64,000 bases of DNA from Pseudomonadota bacterium (GTDB taxonomy: Bacteria; Pseudomonadota; Alphaproteobacteria; Acetobacterales; Acetobacteraceae): the NCBI GenBank assembly GCA_021798915.1, contig JAJZBM010000008.1, positions 1 to 64,000 of the forward strand. Reading direction: 5' to 3'. Below the pieces are notes generated by a model. It did not search any database. It was not told the DNA's origin and saw only the letters and a program-made list of their open reading frames with translations. Positions 1-8,973 of this stretch are shown one piece after another. A program made the translations under genes and the position numbers. Position 1 is the stretch's first letter; every line of letters starts with the position of its first letter.

Positions 1-469
1 CGTTCTGGGTGAAGCCGAGACAGGCCTCGGCCACCAGGGTCTGCAGATAGCCCCACAGCACCAGCGAGAGGGCGAGAAAGGGGAGATAATCGTGCAGCAC
101 CATCTTGAACAGCGTCGAATAAAGAAAACCGAGCGCCGCCACCATCACCGCGGTCGAGAGGGTCAGCCATAGCGGCCCGAGCATCGAGCCGCGATAGCGC
201 CCTTTCACATCGAGCCAGGCGAGGGTCGCGCCGAGTCGCCACAGCCGACCCGCCTCGGCGAAATCGGCCACCGCCTGGCGCTGACGGCCGGAAAACCCGA
301 GCCCGGCGACGAGATCGAGCATCGTATCGCCGGCGGTCCTGAGGCGCAGCGCCGCCGGGGGCGCGGTCAGGTTGGGATCACCAGGGTTCATGCGGTTGGC
401 GGCATAGCCCAGGCGGCCGGAGAGGGCAATCGCTGCATCCGCCCGCCCCGGTTTGCCGGCCTCAGCCAT
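1..469 (-). CDS. Polysaccharide ABC-transporter permease, 3'-truncated by window edge
   Basis: The first 156 codons of a membrane protein are visible; the rest lies left of the window. After a hydrophilic N-terminus of about 75 residues comes a segment resembling the start of ABC-2 type polysaccharide exporters (Wzm/KpsM/RfbA class): an amphipathic stretch, the short motif KGRYRGSMLGPLWLTLS near residues 85-101, then two hydrophobic helices. This family exports O-antigen or capsule precursors across the inner membrane with a separate ATPase, which is not in view. The ATG sits inside the stop region of the upstream lipoprotein gene (8-bp overlap), suggesting translational coupling. The substrate cannot be told. 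Confidence 0.75.
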   Translation of the reverse strand, partial: MAEAGKPGRADAAIALSGRLGYAANRMNPGDPNLTAPPAALRLRTAGDTMLDLVAGLGFSGRQRQAVADFAEAGRLWRLGATLAWLDVKGRYRGSMLGPLWLTLSTAVMVAALGFLYSTLFKMVLHDYLPFLALSLVLWGYLQTLVAEACLGFTQN

Positions 470-950
470 AAATCGGCGCCAGCCGCGTGCGGTCACCGCG
501 GATGATGGCGACGCGCTGGCCGGGGCGGAAATTATTTTCGTTGGTCTGCACCACGGAAATGGTCTGCCCGTCATCCTGGCGGATGATGAACTCGACCGCG
601 TTGCCCTTGCTCAACTCGCTTTCCGCGGTATTGCCGACGAGACCGCCGAGCAGCGCGCCGCCGACCGCGCCGAGCAGATTGCCGCGGAAACTATTGCCGC
701 CGATGAAACTGCCGGCGACGCCGCCGAGCGCAGCACCGCCGATGGTGCCGACCCCGCTATCGCCACCTTGGACGACGACATTGCGCATCGAGATGATGGT
801 GCCATAGGTGACGGCGGCGGTGCGGCCGACGCCGTAGCCGCTATAAGTACTGTTGGCGGGCGTGCCGGTGCAGGCCGCAACCGCAACCAGCCCGCAAAAC
901 GCAAGCGCCGCGACCGCCAACCGCCACGCCAGATCCGGGAATTTGCGCAT
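462..950 (-). CDS. SlyB-like glycine-zipper outer-membrane lipoprotein
   Basis: A 162-residue protein with a lipoprotein signal peptide: positively charged start, hydrophobic stretch, and a lipobox ending at Cys27 (VAAC). Residues about 70-110 are very rich in Gly and Ala in the spacing typical of the glycine-zipper two-transmembrane domain of SlyB/PcP lipoproteins. The C-terminal 45 residues form a small beta-rich domain (EFIIRQDDGQTISVVQ region). Such proteins stabilise the outer membrane; the precise role here is unknown. Its stop overlaps the start of the polysaccharide permease. Confidence 0.8.
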   Translation of the reverse strand: MRKFPDLAWRLAVAALAFCGLVAVAACTGTPANSTYSGYGVGRTAAVTYGTIISMRNVVVQGGDSGVGTIGGAALGGVAGSFIGGNSFRGNLLGAVGGALLGGLVGNTAESELSKGNAVEFIIRQDDGQTISVVQTNENNFRPGQRVAIIRGDRTRLAPIYG

Positions 951-1047
951 GATGTCCGACCATCACTGGATTTGCCGCCACTGCACATAGAGGCAATCGG
1001 AGGAAAATTCCAGGGATCAGAGCCGACCAGGCCGGCGTGCCCACATC

Positions 1048-1932
1048 TCATTGCCGTGCGCGCAGCTCGGCGATCATGGCGGCGAGCTTGGCTGCGGTTG
1101 CCGGCGGGGGCGCGTCGCTGGTGTCGATGGAGAGATCGGCCTTGGCGTAAAGCGGGCTGCGGCTCGCGAGAATGGCATGGAGGTCGCTCATCGCCCGGCG
1201 CGTGTCATCCATCGGCCGGAAATCCCCCTGAGCGATCACCCGTTGCATATGCAGCGCTGGCGCTGCGCGCACCCAGACGGTGAGGCAGTGGCGGAGCAGC
1301 AGCTCGAAGGTCGCCGGCTCGGTCACCAGGCTGCCGCCGGTCGCGATCACCATCGCCTCGCCGGCGGCGATCAAGCGGATAAGGGCGGCGCGCTCCAGCC
1401 GGCGATAGCCGACCTGGCCGTGAAGCTCGAAAATTTCCGCGAGACTCATTGCGCCCTCGTGCGTGATCTCGCGGTCGAGTTCGACGAAGCGCGCCCCGAG
1501 CTGCTCGGCGAGGAGCGGCCCGAGCGTCGATTTGCCGCCGCCGCGCAAACCGATCAAGGCAACCCGCGCCGCCCGCCCGGGCGCCGCAAGGCGCGGGAAA
1601 TGCGCCGTGATGAGCTGGCGCGCGGCGGCGAGATCGCCGGAATCGAGCCCGGACAGCATTTGTTCGAGGAGGACGAATTCGAAATCGCGATCCTCGCGCT
1701 CGGCGAGAAGGCCGCCGGTATCGCTGCCGAGCGCCAGCGCGATCCGGCGCAGCAGCAAAATCGAGACATTGCCCGCCCCGCTCTCGATCTGCGCGATATA
1801 GCGTTCGGAAACCCGCGCCCGGCGGGCCAGAAGCCGCCGCGTCATGCCGCGCTGGGCGCGCAGCCGCCGCAACCGGGCGCCGATCAGGGCGAGATAGGCG
1901 CTCGCCTCGGCGTCCGGGGTGAACCCGGTCAC
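1048..1932 (-). CDS. HTH-XRE / shikimate-kinase-like fusion regulator (BzdR/BoxR type)
   Basis: 294 residues. The N-terminal third (about 16-75) is a Cro/CI-type helix-turn-helix. After a linker, residues about 123-290 form a shikimate-kinase fold with Walker [10 protein letters not shown], the LD of the substrate Asp motif, YR matching the shikimate Arg, ATGGS for the GGG motif, an RPM lid Arg and RSPLYAKAD near the end. This architecture is known from BzdR and BoxR, regulators of aerobic or anaerobic benzoyl-CoA catabolism, where the kinase-like domain senses the ligand. No box or bzd genes are visible. The start is GTG, overlapping the tyrS stop by 4 bp, so it is probably co-translated with tyrS. 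The ligand is unknown; the kept substrate residues leave enzyme activity open. Confidence 0.85.
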   Translation of the reverse strand: MTGFTPDAEASAYLALIGARLRRLRAQRGMTRRLLARRARVSERYIAQIESGAGNVSILLLRRIALALGSDTGGLLAEREDRDFEFVLLEQMLSGLDSGDLAAARQLITAHFPRLAAPGRAARVALIGLRGGGKSTLGPLLAEQLGARFVELDREITHEGAMSLAEIFELHGQVGYRRLERAALIRLIAAGEAMVIATGGSLVTEPATFELLLRHCLTVWVRAAPALHMQRVIAQGDFRPMDDTRRAMSDLHAILASRSPLYAKADLSIDTSDAPPPATAAKLAAMIAELRARQ

Positions 1933-3197
1933 ACCGGCCGCACCAGCCGATGCTGCTTGCGCCCGGCGGAAAGTTTGATCGCCCCGGAGCGAACGTCCCG
2001 GTCGGTGATGTCCTGGGTTTCCTCGGTGAGGATCTGATCGTTGAGACGTGCGCCACCACCCCGGATCAGCCGCCGCGCCTCGGCATTGCTCGCGGCGAGC
2101 CCGGCCGCGACGAAAAGCTGAAATGCCGGAAGGCCGGCGGCAAGCGCAGTCGCGGCGATCTCGACGCTGGGCAGATCCGCGCCGGCTGGACCCTGGCTTT
2201 CGGCGCCGAACACCTCGCGCGCGGTTTGCGCCGCCGCCGCCGCCGCCGCCCGCCCATGCGCAAGCGCCGTGGCCTCGGTCGCGAGTACGATTTTCGCCTC
2301 ATTGATCCCGGCGTCGCGCAAGGCTTCGAGGCGCGCGATCTCGGGAAGCGGCAGATCGGTGAACAGGCGCAGGAATCGCCCGACATCGGCATCCTCGACA
2401 TTGCGCCAGAACTGCCAGTATTCGAACGGGGCCAGCCGGTCGGCGGTGAGCCAGATGGCACCGCGCGCGGTCTTGCCCATCTTGGCCCCCGATGCGGTAG
2501 TGATCAGCGGCGAGGTGAGGCCGAACACCGTCTTGCCCTCGGTGCGGCGGACCAGTTCCATCCCGGCGACGATATTGCCCCATTGATCGGACCCGCCGCA
2601 CTGCAAAACCACGCCATGGCGGCGATGAAGTTCACGAAAATCATAGCTCTGGAGGATCATGTAGTTGAATTCGAGAAAGGTCAGCGGCTGCTCGCGCTCG
2701 AGCCGCAGGCGCACGGCATCGAAGCCGAGCATGCGGTTGATGGTGAAATGCGTCCCGACCTCGCGTAACAGCGCGATATAGCCGAGTGCATCGAGCCAAT
2801 CGGCGTTGTTCACCACCATCGCCTCGCCCGGGCCGCCACCGAAGCTGAGGAATGGATCGAACACGCGGCGGATGCCGGCCATGTTGGCGGCGATCTGGGC
2901 GTCGGTAAGCAATTGTCGGGCTTCGTCCTTGCCCGAGGGATCGCCGATCCGGCTGGTGCCACCGCCGAGCAGCACCACCGGGGCATGGCCATGGCGCTGC
3001 AACAGACGAAGCAGCATGATCTGCACCAGACTGCCGACATGCAGGCTGTCGGCCGTGCAATCGAACCCGATATAAGCGGCGATCGGCCCGGCTTCGAGCC
3101 GCGCATCGAGTGCCTCGAGATCGGTGCATTGAAAAACGAAGCCACGGGCGATGGCTTCGGTGAGAAAGGCGCTGCGCGGCATGTTCGTTCGCTTCAT
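1929..3197 (-). CDS. tyrS: Tyrosyl-tRNA synthetase
   Basis: 422 residues, the usual length of bacterial TyrRS. It charges tRNA-Tyr with tyrosine in the cytosol. The class I signatures are present: HVGS at residues 53-56 (HIGH-type) and KMGKT at 239-243 (KMSKS-type), with the tyrosine-binding segment YMILQSYDF near 179. The last 65 residues form an S4 RNA-binding domain. An alternative start is Met6. The gene reads into the HTH/kinase regulator with a 4-bp overlap. No T-box leader is seen upstream; instead the 75 bp before it hold a dispersed hairpin element. Confidence 0.97.
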   Translation of the reverse strand: MKRTNMPRSAFLTEAIARGFVFQCTDLEALDARLEAGPIAAYIGFDCTADSLHVGSLVQIMLLRLLQRHGHAPVVLLGGGTSRIGDPSGKDEARQLLTDAQIAANMAGIRRVFDPFLSFGGGPGEAMVVNNADWLDALGYIALLREVGTHFTINRMLGFDAVRLRLEREQPLTFLEFNYMILQSYDFRELHRRHGVVLQCGGSDQWGNIVAGMELVRRTEGKTVFGLTSPLITTASGAKMGKTARGAIWLTADRLAPFEYWQFWRNVEDADVGRFLRLFTDLPLPEIARLEALRDAGINEAKIVLATEATALAHGRAAAAAAAQTAREVFGAESQGPAGADLPSVEIAATALAAGLPAFQLFVAAGLAASNAEARRLIRGGGARLNDQILTEETQDITDRDVRSGAIKLSAGRKQHRLVRPV

Positions 3198-3219
3198 CGC
3201 TGATGGGGTAGAAAAGACT

Positions 3220-3253
3220 CTTCTTTTTCTGAAGAAAAAGAAGCAAAAAGACT
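3220..3253. repeat. Dispersed A/T-rich hairpin element, copy 1
   Basis: A perfect 10-bp stem (CTTCTTTTTC / GAAAAAGAAG) with a TGAA loop at 3220-3243, followed by CAAAAAGACTTTTATCC. The 34 bases 3220-3253 are the exact reverse complement of 29281-29314 and of 58377-58410. It lies between the divergent tyrS and anmK starts, so it is not simply a terminator. Confidence 0.85.
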
Positions 3254-3272
3254 TTTATCCTGATTTCCTGGA

Positions 3273-4352
3273 GTGGCAACGCCGGTGACATTGCGGCGCG
3301 TGATCGGGCTGATGAGCGGCACCTCGCTCGATGGCGTCGATGCCGCCGTCATCGAGACCGATGGCGAGCGCGTGCAAAGCTTCGGCCCGGCGCTCACCCT
3401 CCCCTATTCGCCGCCACTCCGCGCCGAGCTGCGCGCTTTGCTTACCCGCGCCCCGAGTCTTGCGGCGGACGATCCGGCGCTCCGCGCCGCCGAGGCGGCA
3501 CTCACCGCGCGCCACGCCGAGGCGGTCGCAGCACTCGGGGTCGCCGCCGAACTGATCGGCTTTCACGGCCAAACCATCCTCCACGACCCGAAGGCCCGCC
3601 GCACCTGGCAAATCGGCGACGCCGCGGCGCTGGCGCGCGCGACCGGGCTGCCCGTTGTGCATGATTTCCGCGCCAATGACGTCGCCGCCGGCGGCGAGGG
3701 GGCGCCGCTCGCCCCCGTCTTCCACGCCGCTCTCGCCGCCGGCATGGCGCATCCGCTGGCGATCCTCAATATCGGCGGCGTCGCCAATGTCACCTGGATC
3801 GGAGACGGGGGGCGCCTCGTCGCCTGCGACACCGGACCCGGCAACGGCCCGCTCGATGACTGGATGGCACGCCATACCGGCCTTCCATGCGATGTCGATG
3901 GCGCGCTCGCGCAAGCCGGACAGGCGAACGACGCGGTGCTCGCGCACCTCCTCGGCGATCCCTATTTCCGCCGCGAAGCCCCGAAATCCCTCGATCGCCT
4001 CGCTTTTGCGGAACGGCTCACGCAAAGCGGGATCGAGGCGCTCTCGCCGGCCGATGGCGCCGCGACACTCACCGCCTTCATCGCCGCCGCGATTGCCGCC
4101 GCACCGCTGCCGGTGCCGCCGCGGCGCTGGCTGGTCACCGGCGGCGGGCGGCATAATCCGGCGATCATGGCGGCGCTGCAAAAGCGGCTCGCCGCCCCGG
4201 TGGACGCGGTCGAAACCCTCGGCTGGAATGGCGACGCGCTCGAAGCACAGTGCTTCGCCTTCCTCGCCGCCCGCCACCGCGCCGGCCTCCCGATCAGCTT
4301 CCCGGAAACCACCGGCGCGCCACGGCCGCTGCCCGGGGGAAGGCTCGGGTAG
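3273..4352 (+). CDS. anmK: Anhydro-N-acetylmuramic acid kinase
   Basis: 359 residues, full family length. AnmK phosphorylates and opens 1,6-anhydro-MurNAc to give MurNAc-6-phosphate during peptidoglycan recycling. It has the N-terminal phosphate loop GLMSGTSLDGVD (residues 12-23), GFHGQTI near 92, NIGGVANVTW near 167, CDTGPGN near 185 and the C-terminal VTGGGRHNP adenosine motif. The GTG at 3273 gives a normal length; a start further in would damage the phosphate loop region. It is divergent from tyrS and stands alone. Confidence 0.95.
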   Translation: MATPVTLRRVIGLMSGTSLDGVDAAVIETDGERVQSFGPALTLPYSPPLRAELRALLTRAPSLAADDPALRAAEAALTARHAEAVAALGVAAELIGFHGQTILHDPKARRTWQIGDAAALARATGLPVVHDFRANDVAAGGEGAPLAPVFHAALAAGMAHPLAILNIGGVANVTWIGDGGRLVACDTGPGNGPLDDWMARHTGLPCDVDGALAQAGQANDAVLAHLLGDPYFRREAPKSLDRLAFAERLTQSGIEALSPADGAATLTAFIAAAIAAAPLPVPPRRWLVTGGGRHNPAIMAALQKRLAAPVDAVETLGWNGDALEAQCFAFLAARHRAGLPISFPETTGAPRPLPGGRLG

Positions 4353-4419
4353 GTCAAAGGGGAAGAAAAAACGAGCTTTTCAAAGGCCGAAAAAGTTTCA
4401 CATGCTGGTCATGGCCGGC

Positions 4420-4447
4420 TTGACTTTCCAATTTGATTTGGTAACTT
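4420..4447 (+). promoter_or_regulatory. Possible sigma-70 type promoter of the AT-rich gene
   Basis: TTGACT at 4420-4425 and TAACTT at 4442-4447 with a 16-bp spacer. The -10 ends 6 bp before the ATG at 4454 and no Shine-Dalgarno is visible, so the transcript could be leaderless. Inferred from similarity to consensus only. Confidence 0.35.
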
Positions 4448-4453
4448 TTTTTA

Positions 4454-5014
4454 ATGACTCTATATCAGTTGGCAAAGGATATCCTGGTTCCGCTTCTGGC
4501 GCCGACAGTCGCAGCATTTTCCCTAATCGCCACCTTCTATTTTGACCGACGACGTATCTATAGGGAGCAAGAAAACCGAATAGAGAATGCAGCCAAAGCT
4601 ATTTATAGGGATTGTTTGTCAATAAGACATCAGTATTCAAAATTAATAATGTGCTTGGCCGAAGAACAAAAAATCTCCCCCGAGCGTTATGATGTCATAG
4701 AAGCGACTGCACAAAGGATTATTACGAAGCTTTATGAAGATGGGTTTGTGTACGAATACTATTTCAATAAGAGTGACTTAAATATTAAAAATAAAAAAAT
4801 AAATAGGGAAAATATTCTTTCATTGCTTTCTGATATGGAAATTGGTTTTAAATCGATACGAAATACAAATGAACCGAACAATATCCTCATTTTTGGTTAT
4901 GAATTGTTGATTTATGCCGGCGCTGACAACGAAATTGATCGAGAAACAGCAAAAAATTACTTATTAGGATTTATAAAAGATAACCCAAATTTTTTAGAAA
5001 ACTTTTGGTCATAG
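4454..5014 (+). CDS. AT-rich membrane-anchored protein of unknown function
   Basis: 186 residues, not recognised. One hydrophobic segment at residues about 8-26 (LVPLLAPTVAAFSLIATFYF) is followed by a charged cytosol-type region DRRRIYREQENR and a long helical body rich in Lys, Asn, Ile and Glu. The base composition is strikingly AT-rich compared with every neighbour, and codons such as AAA, ATA and TTA are common, a sign of recent transfer. It has no operon partner: anmK ends 101 bp before it and the peroxiredoxin gene converges from the other side. Small, single-helix, AT-rich orphans of this kind are often defence or phage-related cargo, but nothing in the sequence proves that. Confidence 0.75.
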   Translation: MTLYQLAKDILVPLLAPTVAAFSLIATFYFDRRRIYREQENRIENAAKAIYRDCLSIRHQYSKLIMCLAEEQKISPERYDVIEATAQRIITKLYEDGFVYEYYFNKSDLNIKNKKINRENILSLLSDMEIGFKSIRNTNEPNNILIFGYELLIYAGADNEIDRETAKNYLLGFIKDNPNFLENFWS

Positions 5015-5046
5015 CCAAAAATTCAAACCGTGCGTGCAAATCCCGT

Positions 5047-5084
5047 CAAAAAAAATTAACAAGTGAGGCGCGGACGCGCCCCAC
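5047..5084 (-). terminator. Rho-independent terminator after the peroxiredoxin gene
   Basis: On the minus strand a GC-rich hairpin (stems GTG-GGCGCG and CGCGCC-CAC, 5063-5084, with a two-base loop and small bulges) is followed by TTGTTAATTTTTTTT. It lies 33 bp past the peroxiredoxin stop. The A-rich strand upstream of the stem means it is much weaker for the plus-strand gene. Confidence 0.7.
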
Positions 5085-5116
5085 TATGCGTAAGATTGAT
5101 TCGGACAAATAAACTT

Positions 5117-5599
5117 TCAAAGAGCCGCGAGCACCGCCTCGGCGCGGCTGACATCGAATCCGCCCGGCGCCTCGATGGCGAGATGGGTGACTTTGCCGTC
5201 TTTCGCGATCAGTGCGAAACGCTGGCTGCGCACCCCGAGGCCGCGCGCGACGAGGTCGAGTTCGAGGCCCATGGCTTTGGTGAGCGCACCCGAACCATCG
5301 GCGAGCATCAGGATCTTGTCGCCCGACCCCTGATCCTTCGCCCAGGCACCGAGCACGAAGGGGTCGTTCACCGCCATGCAGACGATGCGATCGACACCCT
5401 TGGCGAAGAATTTATCGGCATGTTCGATGAACCCGGGCAGATGCTTGGCGCTGCAGGTCGGGGTGAAGGCGCCGGGGACCGCGAACAGAACCACCGTCTT
5501 GCCGCGGAAAATCTCGTCGGTGGAGATTTCCTTCGGCCCCTCGGGCGAGGCGGTCATCAGTTTCATGGCCGGGATGGTGTCGCCAACCTTGATCGTCAT
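5117..5599 (-). CDS. Peroxiredoxin, Prx5 / hybrid type
   Basis: 160 residues from the ATG at 5599, which has AAGAGAG about 12 bases upstream; a longer in-frame start exists at 5635 but adds a non-conserved tail. The peroxidatic Cys49 lies in PGAFTPTCSAKHLPGF, the Prx5 (AhpE/PMP20-like) signature with Pro, Thr and Cys in order. A second Cys near residue 74 (IVCMAVND) is in a place common in this subfamily. These enzymes reduce hydroperoxides using glutaredoxin or thioredoxin in the cytosol. Single gene with its own terminator. Confidence 0.92.
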   Translation of the reverse strand: MTIKVGDTIPAMKLMTASPEGPKEISTDEIFRGKTVVLFAVPGAFTPTCSAKHLPGFIEHADKFFAKGVDRIVCMAVNDPFVLGAWAKDQGSGDKILMLADGSGALTKAMGLELDLVARGLGVRSQRFALIAKDGKVTHLAIEAPGGFDVSRAEAVLAAL

Positions 5600-5752
5600 G
5601 CGCGTGCTCACTCTCTTGCGGCCCTTCGTGATCACCAGCGGCTCGGGATCACGCGGGGCGCGGGTTGCCAGGAAGAGGGCTTCCTAAACCAAATTCCGGC
5701 GCGAACCAACCGATGCTTGCGTTGCGGCGCGAATATCCCCAATTCTACCGCC

Positions 5753-6385
5753 ATGGCTCGTCGCACATCCCCTCGCGTCCCCACCACCAAGGGTCGCGCC
5801 GCCCCGAGGACCACCGCCCCCAAGCCGGGCGGGTTGATGCTGACCGGGCAGATCCTGATCGCCATGCCGGAACTGAATGACCCCAATTTCGCCCGGAGCG
5901 TGATCTATCTTTGCGCGCACACGCCGGAAGGCGCGATGGGGATCATGCTCAACCGTCCGCTCGAACAGCCGAGCTTCACCGATCTCCTGCGCCAGCTCGA
6001 CATCGCGCCCTTGCCGCCGGCACGCCATATCCGGCTCTGTTCCGGCGGCCCGGTCGATCATGCGCGTGGCTTCGTGCTCCACACCGCCGACTGGACCGAT
6101 GAGGCCAGCCTCCGCGTCGATGAGCGTCTCGCGCTGACCGCCAGCCTCGACATCTTGAAGGCGATCGCCGGTGGCGCCGGGCCGCGCCAGGGGCTGCTCG
6201 CGCTCGGCTATGTCGGCTGGGGACCGGGCCAGCTCGACCAGGAGTTCCAGCAGAATACCTGGCTCTCCGCCCCGGCGGACGAGGCGCTGCTGTTCGATGC
6301 CGACCATGAGACGAAATGGCGCCGCGCGCTGGCCAAGCTCCGGATCGACCCGCTGCTGCTCTCCGGCACCGCCGGGCACGCCTGA
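5753..6385 (+). CDS. YqgE/AlgH family protein
   Basis: 210 residues with the DUF179 fold: LTGQILIAMPELNDPNFARS near residue 30, GAMGIMLNRP near 63, and SGGPVDHARGFVLH near 100. The function of the family is not settled; AlgH was first linked to alginate regulation in Pseudomonas. The ATG at 5753 gives a short basic N-terminus before the conserved domain. The reading frame is open further upstream, but that part runs antisense through the peroxiredoxin gene and is not conserved-looking. Confidence 0.9.
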   Translation: MARRTSPRVPTTKGRAAPRTTAPKPGGLMLTGQILIAMPELNDPNFARSVIYLCAHTPEGAMGIMLNRPLEQPSFTDLLRQLDIAPLPPARHIRLCSGGPVDHARGFVLHTADWTDEASLRVDERLALTASLDILKAIAGGAGPRQGLLALGYVGWGPGQLDQEFQQNTWLSAPADEALLFDADHETKWRRALAKLRIDPLLLSGTAGHA

Positions 6386-6568
6386 CCGCGGCCCGACCTT
6401 CCCCCGTCATACGGTTGTCGCTTGACAGGGAAGGGGTGTCGTTCTCAGATTGGCGCATGACAAAAGGGGTTGGTACACGGCTTTGCGCTTGACCGCCGCG
6501 CCGTGGAGGGCAATGGCTCCGCTGCCGCCGTCCGGGTTGTTCCGGCGGCGACGATTGGAGCGATTGCG

Positions 6569-7978
6569 ATGACCATCCGCCCCCCGCTTCCGGCTGCCTT
6601 TTCTTCAGTGACCCGCCCCCTCCGGCGTCTCCACGTGGTCACCTGGGGCTGCCAGATGAACGTCTATGACAGCACCCGGATGGCCGATGTCCTGGCGCCA
6701 CTCGGCTATGGCCCGGCGGCCTCGGCCGAGGACGCCGATATGGTGATCCTGAATACCTGCCATATCCGCGAACACGCGACGGAAAAGCTGTTTTCCGAAC
6801 TCGGCCGGCTGCGCCGCCTCAAAGACGCCCGCGCCAGCGCGGGTGGACGCATGTTGCTGGCCGTCGCCGGCTGCGTCGCCCAGGCCGAGGGGGCGGAGAT
6901 CCTGCGGCGCGCGCCTTATGTCGATATCGTGCTCGGGCCGCAAACCTATCATCGCCTGCCGGAGATGATCGCCGCTGCCGAACGCGCCGGGCGGGCGGTG
7001 GTCGATACCGAATTCCCCCCCGAGAGCAAATTCGACCATCTGCCCGAAGCGGCGCTGCCCGGGGGCGGCGTTACCGCCTTCCTCGCGATCCAGGAGGGGT
7101 GCGACAAATTCTGCAGCTTCTGCGTCGTCCCCTATACCAGGGGGGTGGAGGCCTCGCGCCCGGCCGCCGCCGTACTCGCGGAAGCCCGCGCCCTGGTCGC
7201 CGCCGGGGCGAGGGAAATCACCCTGCTCGGCCAGAACGTCAACGCCTGGCATGGCGAGGCGCCTGCCGGCGGTGAATGGACTCTCGCGCGCCTGCTGCGG
7301 GCGCTCGCCGAAATCTCCGGCCTCACGCGCCTCCGCTATACCACGTCGCATCCGCGCGACATGGATGACGCGCTGATCGCGGCGCACGGCGAATTACCCG
7401 CCCTGATGCCGTTTCTGCATCTGCCGGTGCAATCCGGCGCCGACCGCATCCTGAGCGCGATGAACCGCCGCCATACGGCGGCCGATTATCGCCGCATCGT
7501 CGAGCGCCTTCGCCACGCCCGGCCGGACATCGCCCTCTCCTCTGATTTCATCGTCGGCCATCCCGGTGAGACGGCGGCGGATTTCGCGGCCACCCTGGCG
7601 CTCGTGCGCGAGATCGGCTTCGCCCAGGCCTATAGCTTCAAATACTCGCCCCGCCCCGGCACCCCGGCCGCGAGTGCCGCCGATCAGATCCCCGAGCTCG
7701 AAAAAGAGGACCGCCTCGCCGCCCTCCAGGATCTCCTCGCCGCCCAGCAGCGCGATTTCAACGCCCGCCAGGTCGGGCGCCGGCTCGACGTCCTGATCAC
7801 CGGGCGTGGCCGCCATCCCGGCCAAATCGCCGGCCGCAGCCCTTATCTCCAGGCGGTCCATCTCGCCGCGCCCGAGACCCTGATCGGCCGCGAAATCGCG
7901 GTCACCATCGCCGCCGCCGGCCCGCGCTCGCTGACCGGGGCATGGCATCCAACCTCCGAGGAGCATGCCGCCGCTTGA
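6569..7978 (+). CDS. miaB: tRNA-2-methylthio-N6-dimethylallyladenosine synthase
   Basis: 469 residues. MiaB is a radical-SAM methylthiotransferase that adds the methylthio group to i6A37 of tRNAs. The N-terminal UPF0004 domain has its three cluster cysteines (WGCQMN, NTCHIRE, AGCVAQ). The radical-SAM CxxxCxxC motif is CDKFCSFC, and a TRAM domain ends the protein ([13 protein letters not shown] onwards). The ATG at 6569 is preceded by TTGGAG; upstream in-frame codons add an unlikely tail. It leads the conserved miaB-phoH-ybeY-corC block. Confidence 0.96.
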   Translation: MTIRPPLPAAFSSVTRPLRRLHVVTWGCQMNVYDSTRMADVLAPLGYGPAASAEDADMVILNTCHIREHATEKLFSELGRLRRLKDARASAGGRMLLAVAGCVAQAEGAEILRRAPYVDIVLGPQTYHRLPEMIAAAERAGRAVVDTEFPPESKFDHLPEAALPGGGVTAFLAIQEGCDKFCSFCVVPYTRGVEASRPAAAVLAEARALVAAGAREITLLGQNVNAWHGEAPAGGEWTLARLLRALAEISGLTRLRYTTSHPRDMDDALIAAHGELPALMPFLHLPVQSGADRILSAMNRRHTAADYRRIVERLRHARPDIALSSDFIVGHPGETAADFAATLALVREIGFAQAYSFKYSPRPGTPAASAADQIPELEKEDRLAALQDLLAAQQRDFNARQVGRRLDVLITGRGRHPGQIAGRSPYLQAVHLAAPETLIGREIAVTIAAAGPRSLTGAWHPTSEEHAAA

Positions 7979-8973
7979 GCCCCCTTTCCCCCTCATCGCT
8001 CACCGCCGACGGCGACAAACCCGTCACCCTGCAGTTCGCCGACAACGCCCTGCTCTCGCTTCTGCTCGGCGAGCATGATCGCCATCTGGCGCGGCTGGAG
8101 AAGGGGCTGCATGTGCGGCTTTCATGCCGGGGTAACCGGATCGCGATCAGCGGAGCACCGGAGCAGGTGGGGGTGGCGCAGGCGGCGCTCTCTGGGCTCT
8201 ATCGCCGGCTCGAAGGCGGCCAGCCGGTGGGGGCCTCGGAGATCGACGCCGCCATCCGCCTTGCCGCGCCCGAAGCCGACCCGCGTCTGCCGCTCGCCGA
8301 TCTGCCGGCGATCCGCACCCGCCGCGGCGCCGTCGGACCGCGCAGCCCCGGGCAGTTGCACTATATCGAACTCCTGTCGCGGTGTGAGGCGGTATTCGCC
8401 GTTGGCCCCGCTGGCACCGGCAAAACCTATCTTGCCGTCGCGCAGGCGGTCGCCATGCTGCAATCCGGCCGTGTCGACCGCATCGTGCTCTCGCGCCCCG
8501 CCGTCGAGGCTGGCGAGCGGCTCGGCTTTCTCCCTGGCGATCTCAAGGAGAAGGTCGACCCCTATCTACGCCCGCTCTATGACGCGCTCAATGACATGAT
8601 GCCGGCCGAGCAGGTGACGCGACGCCTCGCGAGCGGTGAAATCGAGGTTGCTCCGCTCGCCTTCATGCGCGGGCGCACCCTGGCGCATGCCTTCGTCATT
8701 CTCGACGAAGCCCAGAACACGACGCCGGTACAGATGAAAATGTTCCTGACCCGCATGGGCGAGGGCACGCGCATGGTGATCACCGGCGATCCGAGCCAGA
8801 TCGATCTCCCCGCCGGCCAACGTTCCGGCCTGCTCGACGCGCTGGAGACGCTGGCCGATGTGGACGGCATCGCGTTCGCGCGGCTCACCGCCGGCGACGT
8901 CGTGCGCCATCCCCTGGTCGCGCGCATCGTCGCGGCCTATGACGAGCGCCATGGCCAAAGATCGAAAGCCTAG
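7975..8973 (+). CDS. PhoH-like ATPase (YbeZ family)
   Basis: About 332 residues. Walker A is GPAGTGKT and Walker B is VILDEAQN, both in the usual PhoH places, after an N-terminal KH-like segment. YbeZ/PhoH works beside the RNase YbeY in ribosome and RNA quality control; ybeY follows directly and overlaps. Start choice: TTG at 7975 overlaps the miaB stop and has GAGGAG 11 bases upstream; an ATG at 7942 in the same frame is the alternative and adds 11 residues. Confidence 0.92.
   Translation: MSPLSPSSLTADGDKPVTLQFADNALLSLLLGEHDRHLARLEKGLHVRLSCRGNRIAISGAPEQVGVAQAALSGLYRRLEGGQPVGASEIDAAIRLAAPEADPRLPLADLPAIRTRRGAVGPRSPGQLHYIELLSRCEAVFAVGPAGTGKTYLAVAQAVAMLQSGRVDRIVLSRPAVEAGERLGFLPGDLKEKVDPYLRPLYDALNDMMPAEQVTRRLASGEIEVAPLAFMRGRTLAHAFVILDEAQNTTPVQMKMFLTRMGEGTRMVITGDPSQIDLPAGQRSGLLDALETLADVDGIAFARLTAGDVVRHPLVARIVAAYDERHGQRSKA

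Noticed and set aside
3198-3272. T-box or tRNA-like leader upstream of tyrS
   Set aside because: The gap is only 75 bp and is filled by the dispersed hairpin element; no T-box sequence is present.
5063-5752. N-terminal extension of the YqgE frame
   Set aside because: It lies antisense to the peroxiredoxin gene, and the YqgE domain begins only after the ATG at 5753.
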